DNA of 64,000 bases from Mesorhizobium huakuii (GCF_030160235.1 NZ_BSNY01000047.1:1-64000), one strand, 5' to 3'; shown: positions 37,452 to 47,075, numbered from the stretch's first letter. Numbers and translations: made by a program. Notes: generated from the letters alone by a model not told the origin.

Positions 37452-39505
37452 CTGCCATTCTGTGTCTTGCGCGGCTTGTTGATCCTGGTGCCGGAGCCCC
37501 ACAGGGCGCGCGTGAACAGGCCGCGTTTGCGCTTGCGCGGCACGAGCTCGATATCCCCGACCAGTTTCGCGCCGCCCTTGCGCCGCTCCAGCGTGATCTT
37601 GCGGGTGTGGAAGGCTTCCAGTTCAGCGCGATGCGCCACGCTGACGATGGTGACCTCGGGCAGTTCGCGGATCACCATTTCCATCATCTGGTCCTGGCTC
37701 TTCTCGTCCAGCGCCGACGTCGCCTCGTCCAGCACGACGATGTCGGGGCGATGCAGCAAAAGCCGTGCGAAGGCGACACGCTGCTTTTCGCCGCCCGACA
37801 GCATCTGGTCCCAGGGTGCTTCCTCCTTGATCCGGCTGGCGAGGTGGCCGAGACCGACCTTGTCGAGGACTGCCTTGATCTGCTCGAGCTTCCAATTGTT
37901 GGCGGCAGCGGGGTAGGCGACCACCCGGCGCAGCGTGCCCGAAGGGATGTAGGGCCGCTGCGGCAGCATGAACAGCCGCTTGTCGGGATGGAAATTGACG
38001 CTTCCGCTTCCCCATGGCCACAGGCCGGCGACCGCTCGCACCAGCGTTGATTTGCCCGAGCCGGATTCGCCCGAAACCAGCACCCTCTCGCCCGCTTCGA
38101 CCGCGACTTCGGTTTCCTTGACCATGGACGTGCCGTCGTCGAGCGTCACGCAGAGATTGTCGAGGGAGAGCATCGTGTCGCTCTTGGTCTCGCCGTGCTG
38201 GATGCGCCCGAGCTCGTCGCTCTGCTCGGCGCGCTCCAGCCCGTCGAGCGACATCATCAGTGAGGCGATGCGGCGTGCGGAGGCGTTCCAGTCGGCGAGG
38301 CGCGGATAATTGTCGACCAGCCAGCCGAAAGAGCCTTGCACGATGGCGAAGGCGGAGGCCGCCTGCATGACCTGGCCGAGGGACATCGAGCCTTCGAGGA
38401 ATTTGGGCGCGCACAGCAGCACCGGCACGACCGGCGCGAACAGGCTCGAGCCCTGCGACACCAAGGCCGTGCGCATGTGCTGGCCCGTCAGTTGCGCCCA
38501 GCGTTTCAGCACGCCGGCAAAGGTTTTGTCGATACCGCTGCGTTCCTCCTCCTCGCCGCCCAGCAAGGCGATGCTCTCGCCGTTCTCACGCACGCGTGTC
38601 AGCACGTAGCGGAATTCGGCTTCCGCCTGGTTCTTCTCTTCGGACAGCCGCACGAAATCGCGGCCGATGACGAACATCGACGTGGAGGTGATCGCGGCAT
38701 AGATGACCGCCGTGACGACGAGGAAGCCGGGTACGGTGAAGGTCGAGCCTCCCAGGTTGAAGCTCAAGGCCCCGCCTATGGTCCACAGCACCACGATGAA
38801 GGTCGAGGCCGACAGGGTGGCGACAATCACGCCGGCGACGAAGTCGACGGGCGCCTCGGTGGCCACCCGCAGATCTTCCGAGAGGCGGGCCTCGGGGTTC
38901 TGGTGGTCGCCTTGCACGAGATTCAGCTGATAGTAGCGGCCATTGGCGAGCCAGCGCGCTATCACCGAGGTGGTCAGCCAGGATCGCCAGCGGCGCTGCA
39001 TCGTCATGCGCAGGTAGACCTGCGCGACAACAAGGCTCATGCTGCCGATTACGAGCGGCACGAAGACCGCGCTGAGAAAATAGACGGTGTGTGCGTCGCG
39101 CTTCTCGATGGCGTCGAAAATCGAGCGGTTCCAGACATTGATCCCGTATTGGAAGCCGACATTGATGCCGATCAGGATCAGCAGCCCGATCGTCAATGGC
39201 CAGCCGAGCCTGTCGCCGTGCCGCCCCCAATAACCGCGCCCGCTGATCCAGAACCGTTTCAGCAGGTATTTCTTGCGCGCCTGCTCAGCCTGCTCGGGCG
39301 TCAGCTCGGGATCGGGTTCAACGGCTTCCGGTGGCGGGGCTTCCCCGACAATCCCGGGCGCGGCCGCTTCGATGGTCGATGCCTTCTTGTCGCTTGGCTT
39401 CTTTTCGCGCGCGTGCTCGCCACGCGGCTTTTGCCTTTGCGACTTGGGGGCGCCGCGCGGTTTGATGCCGTCGGCCGGTTTCGATCTGGGTTTCGCCTCG
39501 GACAT
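37448..39505 (-). CDS. BacA/SbmA-type ABC peptide transporter (BclA-like), permease fused to ATPase
   Basis: 685 aa from the ATG at 39505 (GGAG upstream). An N-terminal cytosolic tail of about 75 residues rich in Lys, Pro and Glu precedes the SbmA/BacA-like membrane domain (about 100-390; VWNRSIFDAIEKRDA, MTMQRRWRSWLT, NGRYYQLNLVQGDHQNPEAR). The C-terminal ATPase has Walker A GESGSGKST, signature MLSGGEKQR and Walker B DIVVLDEATSALDE. This fused layout is that of Bradyrhizobium BclA and mycobacterial Rv1819c, which import peptides; BclA is needed for nodule symbiosis with legumes making NCR peptides. A role in antimicrobial-peptide uptake or tolerance is inference from family. Confidence 0.9.
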   Translation of the reverse strand: MSEAKPRSKPADGIKPRGAPKSQRQKPRGEHAREKKPSDKKASTIEAAAPGIVGEAPPPEAVEPDPELTPEQAEQARKKYLLKRFWISGRGYWGRHGDRLGWPLTIGLLILIGINVGFQYGINVWNRSIFDAIEKRDAHTVYFLSAVFVPLVIGSMSLVVAQVYLRMTMQRRWRSWLTTSVIARWLANGRYYQLNLVQGDHQNPEARLSEDLRVATEAPVDFVAGVIVATLSASTFIVVLWTIGGALSFNLGGSTFTVPGFLVVTAVIYAAITSTSMFVIGRDFVRLSEEKNQAEAEFRYVLTRVRENGESIALLGGEEEERSGIDKTFAGVLKRWAQLTGQHMRTALVSQGSSLFAPVVPVLLCAPKFLEGSMSLGQVMQAASAFAIVQGSFGWLVDNYPRLADWNASARRIASLMMSLDGLERAEQSDELGRIQHGETKSDTMLSLDNLCVTLDDGTSMVKETEVAVEAGERVLVSGESGSGKSTLVRAVAGLWPWGSGSVNFHPDKRLFMLPQRPYIPSGTLRRVVAYPAAANNWKLEQIKAVLDKVGLGHLASRIKEEAPWDQMLSGGEKQRVAFARLLLHRPDIVVLDEATSALDEKSQDQMMEMVIRELPEVTIVSVAHRAELEAFHTRKITLERRKGGAKLVGDIELVPRKRKRGLFTRALWGSGTRINKPRKTQNGS

Positions 39506-39580
39506 ACGCTCCGACAACGACCTCGAAATCAAAAGGTTTCACGGCGGCCGCTCGAGACGGCGAATTTCCCGGCAGCGCCA

Positions 39581-40693
39581 TCATTGCGGGTACAGCAACG
39601 CGACGACATGGTCGGCGATGGCCAGGCTTGCCGTCAGGCCGGGACTCTCAATGCCGAACAGATTGACGATCCGCCCGGCGCCATGATCGGCCGGGCCCTG
39701 GATGATGAAATCGGCGGCCGGCTGGCCGGGGCCTGACAGTTTCGGCCTGACGCCGGCATAGGCCGGCTGCAGGGCGCCGTCGGCAAGGTCGGGCCAATAG
39801 CGCCGGATCGTTTCGTAGAAGACGGCGCTTCGGCCGGGATCGACCGTGTAGTCCACCTGGTCGATCCATTCGACATCGGGCCCGAAGCGCGCATTGCCGC
39901 CGAGGTCGAGCGTCAGATGGACGCCGAGGCCACCTTCGACCGGAACCGGATAGATCAGTCGCGAAAAGGGCGACCGGCCCGGAAGCGCGAAATAGTTTCC
40001 GCGCGCCAGCCATTGCCGGGGGATGAAATCCCTTGGGAAACCGTCGATCCGGCCGGCCAGGGCCTGCGCCTCGAGGCCCGCGGCATTGATGAAAGCGCCA
40101 GCCTCCAGGGTGAAGGTCCCGCCATCGGCATCGCGCGTGTCGATCCGCATCCCGTCGGCCTCGATCGTCGCGCCGGCAACGGTGGTCAGGAAAGCAAAGG
40201 ACGCACCGGCGGCTTCGGCCTCGCCGCGCAGCGACAGCATCAGCGCATGGCTGTCGATAATGCCCGTCGATGGCGACAGCAGCGCGCCGGCGCATGTCAG
40301 GGCCGGCTCGAGGCTTTCGGCCTCGCTTTGCCTCAGAAGCTCGAGATCGTCGACCCCGCAGCGTCGCGCATTGGCCTCGATCTTGCGCAATCCATCGACC
40401 TGGCCAGGCTCGCTGGCGACGATCAGCTTGCCGGCACGCTTATGGGCGATGTCGTGCTCGGCGCAGTAGGCGTAGAGACGCTGGCGCCCCTCGACACAGA
40501 GCCTGGCCTTCAGGCTTCCCGGCGCATAATAGATGCCGGCATGGATGACTTCGGAATGGCGTGAACTGGTGACGGTGCCGATCGCGTCCGCCTGCTCGAC
40601 CACCACCACCTCGCGGCCCGACACGGCAAGCGCCCTGGCGACGGCAAGCCCGACGACGCCCGCTCCGGCGACGACACAATCGATTGTCTGCAT
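39581..40693 (-). CDS. FAD-dependent 2-hydroxyacid-type oxidoreductase (LhgO-like)
   Basis: 370 aa from the ATG at 40693; the longer frame overlaps nagA. The N-terminal dinucleotide fold is [18 protein letters not shown], followed by [14 protein letters not shown], a block typical of L-2-hydroxyglutarate oxidase relatives, and a C-terminal [18 protein letters not shown] that closes the FAD site. It is the last gene of the leftward amino-sugar operon, 10 bases after nagA. Cleavage of MurNAc 6-phosphate by MurQ releases lactate, and an enzyme of this family could oxidise a hydroxyacid of that kind; that link is my inference. A housekeeping hydroxyglutarate role is the alternative. Confidence 0.82.
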   Translation of the reverse strand: MQTIDCVVAGAGVVGLAVARALAVSGREVVVVEQADAIGTVTSSRHSEVIHAGIYYAPGSLKARLCVEGRQRLYAYCAEHDIAHKRAGKLIVASEPGQVDGLRKIEANARRCGVDDLELLRQSEAESLEPALTCAGALLSPSTGIIDSHALMLSLRGEAEAAGASFAFLTTVAGATIEADGMRIDTRDADGGTFTLEAGAFINAAGLEAQALAGRIDGFPRDFIPRQWLARGNYFALPGRSPFSRLIYPVPVEGGLGVHLTLDLGGNARFGPDVEWIDQVDYTVDPGRSAVFYETIRRYWPDLADGALQPAYAGVRPKLSGPGQPAADFIIQGPADHGAGRIVNLFGIESPGLTASLAIADHVVALLYPQ

Positions 40694-40703
40694 GGCCTCG
40701 CCT

Positions 40704-41876
40704 TCAGCGGGAAGCGGCGGCCTCGAACACCTTCTCGCCACCGATCCAGACGCTTCCTATGCCAAGATCGTCAGACAGCGCAACGACATCCGCCGCCGTG
40801 CCGTTGGCGAGGCGGCCAAGCCGGTGCGACTGGCCGATCGCCTGCGCCGGATAGAGCGAGGCCATGCGCAGGGCCTCGGACAGATCGACGCCGACGACAT
40901 TGTGCATGAACCGGACAGCCGAGATCATGTCGAGATCGGCGCCGGCCAGCGTACCGTCGGCAAGCCGCAGACTCCCGTCCTTGCGGTAGATGGTGCGGCC
41001 GTTGAGCGTGAACGAGGTCATGTCGGTGCCGATCGTCGCCATCGCGTCGGTGACCAGCACGATCTTGCCCGGCCCCTGTTTGGCGTCGAGCGCGATCCTG
41101 ATGGTTGCCGGATGGACATGGATGCCGTCGGCGATCAATCCGGCGGACAAAGTGCCGATGTTGATGGCGGCACCGACGAGGCCAGGCTCGCGGTTGCCGA
41201 TCTGGCTCATGGCATTGAACAGATGCGTGACCACGCCGGCACCGGCCCCGGCGAAGGCTTTTGCCGTGGCGTAGCCCGTATCGGAATGGCCGAGGCTGAC
41301 GATGATGCCGGCCTTGGCCAAGGCGGCAACACGGGACGGATCAACGGATTCCGGCGCGATCGTGGTGAGCAGCACCGGCAGCTTCGGCCGTGCCGCGATC
41401 AGCATTGCCTGGTCGGCGTCCGTCATCGGCCGGATCAGCGCCGGGTCATGCGCGCCCTTGCGCGCGATCGACAGGTGCGGGCCTTCGAGATGCAGGCCGA
41501 GGAAGCCCGGCACCTTCTGCCGGGCGGCGGCCTCGCCGGCGGCGATGGCGGAAGCGGTGATCTCCGGCGTGTCGGTGATCAGCGTCGGCAGCAGCGCCGT
41601 CGTGCCGAACGGCGCATGCGCCCGGCATATGGTTTCGATCGAGGCGACATCGGGGTGGTCGTTGAGCATGACGCCGCCGCCGCCATTGACCTGGATGTCG
41701 ACGAAGCCCGGCACCAGCATACCGCCGCCGGTGTCGACGGCGCGGATATCGCTGGGGATGGCGCCAGAGGGCACGATCGCCTCGACCAGGCCATCCCGCA
41801 CGACGAGTGCGGCGCCTTCATGCCAGTCGTCGCCGTCGAAAATGCGGGCGCCAGTCAGGGCAAAACGGTCGCTCAT
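40704..41876 (-). CDS. nagA: N-acetylglucosamine-6-phosphate deacetylase
   Basis: Removes acetate from GlcNAc 6-phosphate. The 390-aa amidohydrolase shows [17 protein letters not shown] (metal motif with Asp/Asn variant), [10 protein letters not shown] with the metal-binding Glu, HLFNAMSQI with substrate-binding residues, and [10 protein letters not shown] carrying the catalytic Asp. The early HxH of some amidohydrolases is replaced by QVN, as in the one-metal NagA class. The start overlaps the stop of the SIS deaminase gene by 4 bases. It acts between the kinase and the deaminase in the amino-sugar pathway. Confidence 0.95.
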   Translation of the reverse strand: MSDRFALTGARIFDGDDWHEGAALVVRDGLVEAIVPSGAIPSDIRAVDTGGGMLVPGFVDIQVNGGGGVMLNDHPDVASIETICRAHAPFGTTALLPTLITDTPEITASAIAAGEAAARQKVPGFLGLHLEGPHLSIARKGAHDPALIRPMTDADQAMLIAARPKLPVLLTTIAPESVDPSRVAALAKAGIIVSLGHSDTGYATAKAFAGAGAGVVTHLFNAMSQIGNREPGLVGAAINIGTLSAGLIADGIHVHPATIRIALDAKQGPGKIVLVTDAMATIGTDMTSFTLNGRTIYRKDGSLRLADGTLAGADLDMISAVRFMHNVVGVDLSEALRMASLYPAQAIGQSHRLGRLANGTAADVVALSDDLGIGSVWIGGEKVFEAAASR

Positions 41877-42901
41877 ACGGTCTCCGTCACCTTGCGAAGA
41901 TTGCGCGGCGTGTCCGGATCGAGGCCGCGATGGCGCGCGAAGGCCTCGACGAACACGTAGAAGGAGACGATCAGCGTCAGCGGATCGGTCAGCGGGTGAC
42001 CGGTGGCGACATGCGGCAGGCGCGTGGCGCGGTTGGCAAGCGCCGATGTGACGAACACCGGCGCCCCCTTGGCCGCCAGCCCGTCGGCCGCCTCAGTGAT
42101 GGATGGTTCGGACGCATCGCGCGCGGCCAGCGCCAGCACCGGAAAGTCCGGGCCGATCAGCGCCAGCGGGCCATGCATGACTTCGGCCGCGCTATAGGCC
42201 TCGGCATGCATGCCGCAGGTCTCCTTGAACTTCAGCGCCGCCTCGTTGGCCATCGCCGCCGACGGGCCACGGCCAAGGATGAACAGCGATTTCTGCTTCT
42301 CGATGGTTTCGGAGAGCACGCTCATCCAGTCGCAGGCGATCGCCTTGCCGAAATGCTCGGGCAGGCGGGCCAGCGCTGCCAGAAGCGCTTCGTCGCCTGT
42401 GGAATGCGCCATCAGGGCGAGACCGGCGACGGCGGAATTGACGAAGGTCTTGGTCGCCGCGACGCTGCGCTCGGGCCCGGCAAGAATGTCGATCGCATAG
42501 TCCGAGGCGCGCGCCAGCGGTGAGTCGGCGGTGTTGGTGACGGCGATGGTCAGCGCTCCGCCGGCGCGTGCGGTTTCGGCCATGGCGACGATGTCGGGGC
42601 TCTTGCCCGACTGCGAGATCGCGAGACACGCCGAGCCGTCGAGCCTCAGCCTGCGGCCATAGATCGAGGCGATGGACGGACCGACCGAGGCGACGGCAAG
42701 GCCCGCGGTCAGCTCCACGGCATATTTCATGAAGGTCGCCGCATGGTCGGACGAGCCGCGCGCCACGGTGACGACGAAATGCGGGTCGCGTTCCTTGATG
42801 CCGCGCCCGGCTTCGGCGAGCACGGCGCCGGAGCCGTCGAGCAGGCGGGCGACGGCTTCAGGGATTTCCTCGATCTCGCGTTGCATATGGGTGGAAATCA
42901 T
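41873..42901 (-). CDS. SIS-domain glucosamine-6-phosphate deaminase (NagB-II type)
   Basis: 342-aa protein with two SIS sugar-isomerase domains and no glutaminase domain, resembling the isomerase half of GlmS. Blocks seen are ARGSSDHAATFMKY, CLAISQSGKSPDIVAM, KTFVNSAVAG, FILGRGPSAAMANEAALKFKE and the C-terminal HPLTDPLTLIVSFY. In proteobacterial amino-sugar operons such proteins replace NagB and convert glucosamine 6-phosphate to fructose 6-phosphate and ammonia. It overlaps the regulator upstream and nagA downstream by 4 bases each. Specificity is inferred from position. Confidence 0.92.
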   Translation of the reverse strand: MISTHMQREIEEIPEAVARLLDGSGAVLAEAGRGIKERDPHFVVTVARGSSDHAATFMKYAVELTAGLAVASVGPSIASIYGRRLRLDGSACLAISQSGKSPDIVAMAETARAGGALTIAVTNTADSPLARASDYAIDILAGPERSVAATKTFVNSAVAGLALMAHSTGDEALLAALARLPEHFGKAIACDWMSVLSETIEKQKSLFILGRGPSAAMANEAALKFKETCGMHAEAYSAAEVMHGPLALIGPDFPVLALAARDASEPSITEAADGLAAKGAPVFVTSALANRATRLPHVATGHPLTDPLTLIVSFYVFVEAFARHRGLDPDTPRNLRKVTETV

Positions 42902-43680
42902 GGTCGGCCCTCTTCGCTCGGCCCTGTCAGCCGCAGTTCGGCGACGAAATCATAGGCGTCGCCCCGGTAGATGGAGCGGGTGAACTCGATCACCTTGCCG
43001 CTCGCCAGATAGGAGATGCGTTCGATGTGCAGGCCGGCGATGCCCGGCGGCACCTCGAGCAGCTGCGCATCGCTGTCGCCGAGGTTGGCGGCCGAGATGC
43101 GCTGCACCGCCCGCACTGGCCGGTTGCCGGTCAATTCCAGCGCGGCATAGAGCGAGGAGCCTATCCCCGCCGGGTCGGGCAGCACGCTGGCCGACAGCGA
43201 GGCGCGTTCGATCGCCAGCGGCGTGTCGTTGGCAATGCGCAGGCGCGCCACGCGCGCCACCAGCTCGCTCGACGACAGGCCGAGCACCATCATCTCGTCG
43301 GGCGAGGGCGCATAAAGGCCGCGGTCGAGCCATGCCGAACGCACCGCCATGCCGCGCCGCGCCATGTCCTCGGTGAACGAGGTCAGCCGCGACAGCGATT
43401 GCTCGACGCGCTCCATGCGCGGCGCCACGAAAGTGCCGGAGCCATGGCGCTGCACGAGGATGCCGCCCTTGACCAGGTCCTGCACCGCCTTGCGCACGGT
43501 GACGCGCGAAATGTCGGCCTTGGTGGCGATGTCGCGCTCGGAAGGCAGCGCGTCGCCCGGGCCGATCAGGCCGCGGTTGACGGCGTCCTCGATGCTCTTG
43601 CGCAGCTGCAGATAGAGCGGCGCGCCGCTTTGCGCGGATTGCTTCAGCGTGGCAAAGATCTGGTCGGCGGCGTCGCTCAT
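42898..43680 (-). CDS. GntR-family regulator with UTRA domain, NagR-like
   Basis: 260 aa. The winged HTH lies at about residues 20-90 (YLQLRKSIEDAVNRGLIGPG, ATKADISRVTVRKAVQDLVK, QRHGSGTFVA), and the UTRA effector domain at about 105-250. This is the HutC subfamily, whose amino-sugar members sense GlcN6P or GlcNAc6P. The ATG at 43680 overlaps the kinase stop. It should control both arms of the locus through the TGGTATT repeats at 44581-44744. The binding mode would be unusual, because HutC-type sites are generally palindromic while these repeats are direct. Confidence 0.9.
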   Translation of the reverse strand: MSDAADQIFATLKQSAQSGAPLYLQLRKSIEDAVNRGLIGPGDALPSERDIATKADISRVTVRKAVQDLVKGGILVQRHGSGTFVAPRMERVEQSLSRLTSFTEDMARRGMAVRSAWLDRGLYAPSPDEMMVLGLSSSELVARVARLRIANDTPLAIERASLSASVLPDPAGIGSSLYAALELTGNRPVRAVQRISAANLGDSDAQLLEVPPGIAGLHIERISYLASGKVIEFTRSIYRGDAYDFVAELRLTGPSEEGRP

Positions 43681-44558
43681 CGCGCCGCCTCCACCGGTTT
43701 GGCGAACAGACGCGCCGCCATCTGCACCGCGCCGCCCAGCGCGTCGTCGAGCGGAGGCTTGAGCAGTGCGCGGTAGCGGGCGGACAGGCGCGGCGCATAA
43801 AGCGGCGCCAGCCCGCCGAGCAGGCAAAGCGGTGCGTCGTCCGAAAGGCCGAGCGCGCCGAGCGAGGCCTCGACATCGCCGACCGCCTTGTCGACGATCC
43901 AGTTGGCGACGGCATCGCCCTTTTGCGCGTGCTCGAAGACTTTCGGCGCGAAGCCGCCGAAATCGCCGGGCTTGGCATTGGTGGTGAATTCGACCACATC
44001 CTCGGGATTGTTGCGGAAGATGGCCATCATGGCGTCGGTCAGCGGCGAAGCCGCGCGCACACCGTCATGGGCAAGCAAGGTCTGCTCCAGGAGGTCGCGG
44101 CCGATGCGGGCGCCGCTGCCCTGGTCGCCGACCTGGAAACCCCAGCCGCCGATGGCGCGCGATTTGCCGTCCTTGCGCGCCATATAGGCGGTGCCGGTGC
44201 CGAGGATGGCCATGGCGCCGTCACCGGAGCCGACGGCCCCTTCGAGCGCGATCTCGGCGTCGGTCTCGACGCGGCTGATGCTGAACGGCAGGATCGCCTC
44301 GAGCTGCTGCCGGTAGGTGCCGACATTGGCGCCGGCAAGGCCGAGAATGGCCGGTGTCTGCGGGATCAGCTCGGGATCCTGCCCGGCGGCAATGAAAGCC
44401 TGCCGCGCGGCATCGACAATATTCGACCGCGCCCCGGTGAGGTCGGTGCGGATGTTGGCGGCGCCGCTTTTGGCACGGCCGATGACCGAACCTTCAACCG
44501 TTGCCAGGGCGGCCCTGCAGCTGGTGCCGCCGCCATCTATACCGAGCACGAATTTCAC
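43677..44558 (-). CDS. BadF/BadG-family amino-sugar kinase (GlcNAc or MurNAc kinase)
   Basis: 293 aa from a GTG at 44558, preceded by GGAGGAG; the longer frame extends into the operator region. It has the ASKHA fold with phosphate 1 loop VLGIDGGGTSCRAALA, phosphate 2 AILGTGTAYMA followed by GGWGFQVGDQGSGARIGRDL, the classic block of BadF-type GlcNAc kinases, and adenosine loop LLGGLAPLYAP. MurK of Clostridium, which phosphorylates both MurNAc and GlcNAc, belongs to the same family, so either sugar is possible here. It is the first gene of the leftward operon and would trap the sugar brought in by the ABC importer. Confidence 0.9.
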   Translation of the reverse strand: MKFVLGIDGGGTSCRAALATVEGSVIGRAKSGAANIRTDLTGARSNIVDAARQAFIAAGQDPELIPQTPAILGLAGANVGTYRQQLEAILPFSISRVETDAEIALEGAVGSGDGAMAILGTGTAYMARKDGKSRAIGGWGFQVGDQGSGARIGRDLLEQTLLAHDGVRAASPLTDAMMAIFRNNPEDVVEFTTNAKPGDFGGFAPKVFEHAQKGDAVANWIVDKAVGDVEASLGALGLSDDAPLCLLGGLAPLYAPRLSARYRALLKPPLDDALGGAVQMAARLFAKPVEAAR

Positions 44559-44578
44559 GCGATTTCTCCTCCGGACGG

Positions 44579-44744
44579 ATAATACCAATAAAATACCAAT
44601 AGCCAAGGATTAATTTCCGTTTCAAAAAGATTAAGCCGTATTTTATTGAAAATCCTACACATTTCGCCGGCTCATCGATTTCCTGTCCGCGATTTCGTTA
44701 ATGCATGTGGACAAGTGGTATTTTTTTGGTATTGTTCTGGTATT
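44579..44744. promoter_or_regulatory. Divergent promoters with five TGGTATT repeats phased at 11 bp
   Basis: On the plus strand TGGTATT occurs at 44716-44722, 44727-44733 and 44738-44744. On the minus strand the same word occurs at 44592-44598 and 44581-44587. All steps within a cluster are exactly 11 bp. Leftward promoter: -35 TTGGCT (44606-44601), 16-base spacer, -10 TATTAT (44584-44579). Rightward: TGGACA (44708-44713) and TATTGT (44730-44735). The repeats cover both promoters and read toward each gene. They are the best candidates for the NagR-like operator. Confidence 0.75.
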
Positions 44745-44756
44745 GGAGGAACACGG

Positions 44757-45686
44757 ATGGCTGAAACGCGCACCGAAGCGCTTCACAGGAATGCCGAGGG
44801 GCTGGATATCCAGGCTCCGGAAGCCATCCTTGTTTCGCTGGCCGATGCGCAGATCGAAGCCGCCAAGGCCGTCCGCAACGCCATCCCCGCCATCGCCAAG
44901 GCAGCCGAGATCATCGCCGGCCGGTTGAATGGCGGCGGCAAGCTTGCCTATGCAGCGGCCGGCAGTTCCGGCCTGATGGCGCTGGCCGACGCTTTGGAGC
45001 TTCCCGGCACTTTCGGTATCCCGCGCGATCGCATCGCCATCCTGATCGCCGGCGGCGACGAGGCGTTTAAGACGCTGGCCGGCGGTCCTGAGGATGATAC
45101 GGAGGAGGCCGCGGCGGCGGTCGCCAAGGCCGGCATCGGCGCCGGCGATTGCCTGATCGCCCTTTCCGCCAGCGGCACCACGCCCTATGCGGTGCGCGCC
45201 ATCGAGGAAGCCGCCAGCCGGGGTGCGGCCACCATCGGTATCGCCAACAATCGGGACTCGGCCCTGCTGCGACAGGCCGAAACCGCCATCCTGCTCGAGA
45301 CGCCGCCGGAAGTGATCGCCGGCTCGACGCGCATGGGCGCCGGCACCGCGCAGAAGATCGCGCTCAACATGCTGTCGACGCTGACCGCCGTCCATCTCGG
45401 CCATGTCCATGACGGCTACATGGTCAATCTCATGGCCGACAACATCAAGCTGCGCGACCGCGCCGCGCGCATCATCGCCGCCATCAGCGGGCGCGACAGG
45501 GACGAAGCCGCCCGGCTGCTCGAGAAGAGCGGCGGCGCGGTCAAGACCGCCATTCTGCTCGCCGCCGGCGCCGACAGCGCCGATGCGGCGCGCAAGATAC
45601 TGGAAGAGACCGGCCAGAAGCTGCGGCCGGCCCTTTCCGCGCTGGAGCATGATCCCGGAAAGGATCACGCTCGAACAAGGAAGTAG
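44757..45686 (+). CDS. murQ: N-acetylmuramic acid 6-phosphate etherase
   Basis: Cleaves the lactyl ether of MurNAc 6-phosphate to give GlcNAc 6-phosphate and D-lactate. The 309-aa SIS protein from the ATG at 44757 (GGAGG upstream) shows AAGSSGLMALADALELPGTF, IAGGDEAFKTLAGGPEDD with a catalytic Glu, LIALSASGTTPYAV and the conserved VIAGSTRMGAGTAQKIALN. It heads the rightward unit with an ABC importer. No murP, anmK or other anhMurNAc gene is seen, which points to uptake of external sugar. Its C terminus (EHDPGKDHARTRK) looks like a tail added by a repeat-like palindrome in the DNA. Confidence 0.95.
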   Translation: MAETRTEALHRNAEGLDIQAPEAILVSLADAQIEAAKAVRNAIPAIAKAAEIIAGRLNGGGKLAYAAAGSSGLMALADALELPGTFGIPRDRIAILIAGGDEAFKTLAGGPEDDTEEAAAAVAKAGIGAGDCLIALSASGTTPYAVRAIEEAASRGAATIGIANNRDSALLRQAETAILLETPPEVIAGSTRMGAGTAQKIALNMLSTLTAVHLGHVHDGYMVNLMADNIKLRDRAARIIAAISGRDRDEAARLLEKSGGAVKTAILLAAGADSADAARKILEETGQKLRPALSALEHDPGKDHARTRK

Positions 45687-45687
45687 G

Positions 45688-45756
45688 GCCTGTTTCATCC
45701 CGATTTCCATCGAGGTGAAACGGGCTTGCGAGGGGAGCAAGGGGTCGAAAGCCCCT
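45688..45756 (+). other. Two hairpins between murQ and the binding-protein gene
   Basis: GGCCTGTTTCA (45688-45698) pairs imperfectly with TGAAACGGGCT (45716-45726), and AGGGG (45740-45744) with CCCCT (45752-45756). There is no T-run, so mRNA processing or stability control between murQ and the highly expressed binding protein is likelier than termination. Confidence 0.5.
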
Positions 45757-45803
45757 GTTCTCATCAAAACCGAACCTGAAAAAGGTCAACAGGGAGACTG
45801 AGC

Positions 45804-47063
45804 ATGACAACGAAATTACTGACGGCACTGCTTCTGGGCACCAGCATTCTCGGCTCGGCCGGGTTGGCTCACGCCGAGGACGTAACGCTCAACATCGAAA
45901 GCTGGCGCGGCGACGACCTTGCCATCTGGAAGGACAAGCTGATCCCGGCCTTCGAAGCCAAGAATCCCGGCATCAAGGTGGTGTTCGCGCCATCGGCACC
46001 GACCGAATATGACGCAGCCCTCGGCGCCAAGCTCGCCGCCGGCTCGGCGGGCGACCTGATCACCTGCCGCCCCTTCGACAAGTCGCTTGAACTCTACAAG
46101 AAGGGCAACCTCGCCGATCTCTCGGCGCTGCCCGGCATGGAAAACTTCTCGCCCGTCGCCAAGTCCGCCTGGCAGACCGATGACGGCAAGGCGAGCTTCT
46201 GCGTGCCGATGGCGTCCGTCATCCACGGATTCATCTACAACAAGGACGCCTTCGACAAGCTCGGCATCAAGGTGCCGACGACCCGCGACGAGTTCTTCGC
46301 CGCGCTCGACAAGATCAAGGCCGATGGCACCTACATCCCGATGGCGATGGGCACCAAGGATCTCTGGGAAGCCGCGACCATGGGCTACCAGAACATCGGC
46401 CCCAACTACTGGAAGGGCGAGGACGGCCGCGCGGCGCTGATCAAGGGCACGCAGAAGCTGACCGACAAGGACTGGGTCGCGCCCTATGAGGAGCTGGCCA
46501 AGTGGAAGCCTTACCTCGGCGACGGCTTCGAGGCGCAGACCTATCCGGACAGCCAGAACCTGTTCACGCTCGGCCGCGCCGCCATCTACCCGGCCGGCTC
46601 ATGGGAAATCGGCCTTTTCAACACCCAGGCGCAGTTCAAGATGGGCGCCTTCCCGCCGCCGGTCGAGAAGGCCGGCGACACCTGCTACATCTCCGACCAT
46701 ACCGATATCGGCATGGGCCTGAATGCAGCCTCCAAGCATGCCGACGCGGCCAAGACCTTCCTGTCCTGGGTGGCCTCGCCGGATTTCGCCACCATCTACG
46801 CCAACGCGCTGCCGGGCTTCTTCAGCCTGAACTCCTCGCCGGTGAAGATGGCGGACCCGCTGGCGCAGGAATTCGTCTCCTGGCGCGGCAAGTGCAAGTC
46901 GACGATCCGCTCGACCTACCAGATCCTGTCGCGCGGCACGCCGAACCTCGAAAACGAGACCTGGGTTGAGTCGGCCAACGTCATCAACGGCACCGACACG
47001 CCGGAAGCCGCGGCCAAGAAGCTGCAGACCGGTCTCGACAGCTGGTACAAGCCGGCGAAGTAA
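45804..47063 (+). CDS. ABC transporter sugar-binding protein (CUT1 type)
   Basis: Periplasmic solute-binding protein of 419 aa. The signal peptide is about residues 1-24 (LLTALLLGTSILGSAG, cleavage after AHA). The mature part is a family 1 extracellular binding protein: LNIESWRGDDLAIWKDKLIP, a cross-over Ile-Tyr block GFIYNKDAFDKLGIKVPTT and a long substrate loop with TYPDSQNLFTLGRAAIYPAG. Two Cys pairs could form disulfides. ATG at 45804 has GGGAGA upstream. By context it binds an amino sugar such as MurNAc, GlcNAc or an oligosaccharide; the ligand is inference. Confidence 0.92.
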   Translation: MTTKLLTALLLGTSILGSAGLAHAEDVTLNIESWRGDDLAIWKDKLIPAFEAKNPGIKVVFAPSAPTEYDAALGAKLAAGSAGDLITCRPFDKSLELYKKGNLADLSALPGMENFSPVAKSAWQTDDGKASFCVPMASVIHGFIYNKDAFDKLGIKVPTTRDEFFAALDKIKADGTYIPMAMGTKDLWEAATMGYQNIGPNYWKGEDGRAALIKGTQKLTDKDWVAPYEELAKWKPYLGDGFEAQTYPDSQNLFTLGRAAIYPAGSWEIGLFNTQAQFKMGAFPPPVEKAGDTCYISDHTDIGMGLNAASKHADAAKTFLSWVASPDFATIYANALPGFFSLNSSPVKMADPLAQEFVSWRGKCKSTIRSTYQILSRGTPNLENETWVESANVINGTDTPEAAAKKLQTGLDSWYKPAK

Positions 47064-47075
47064 GAGCTCAGGCGA

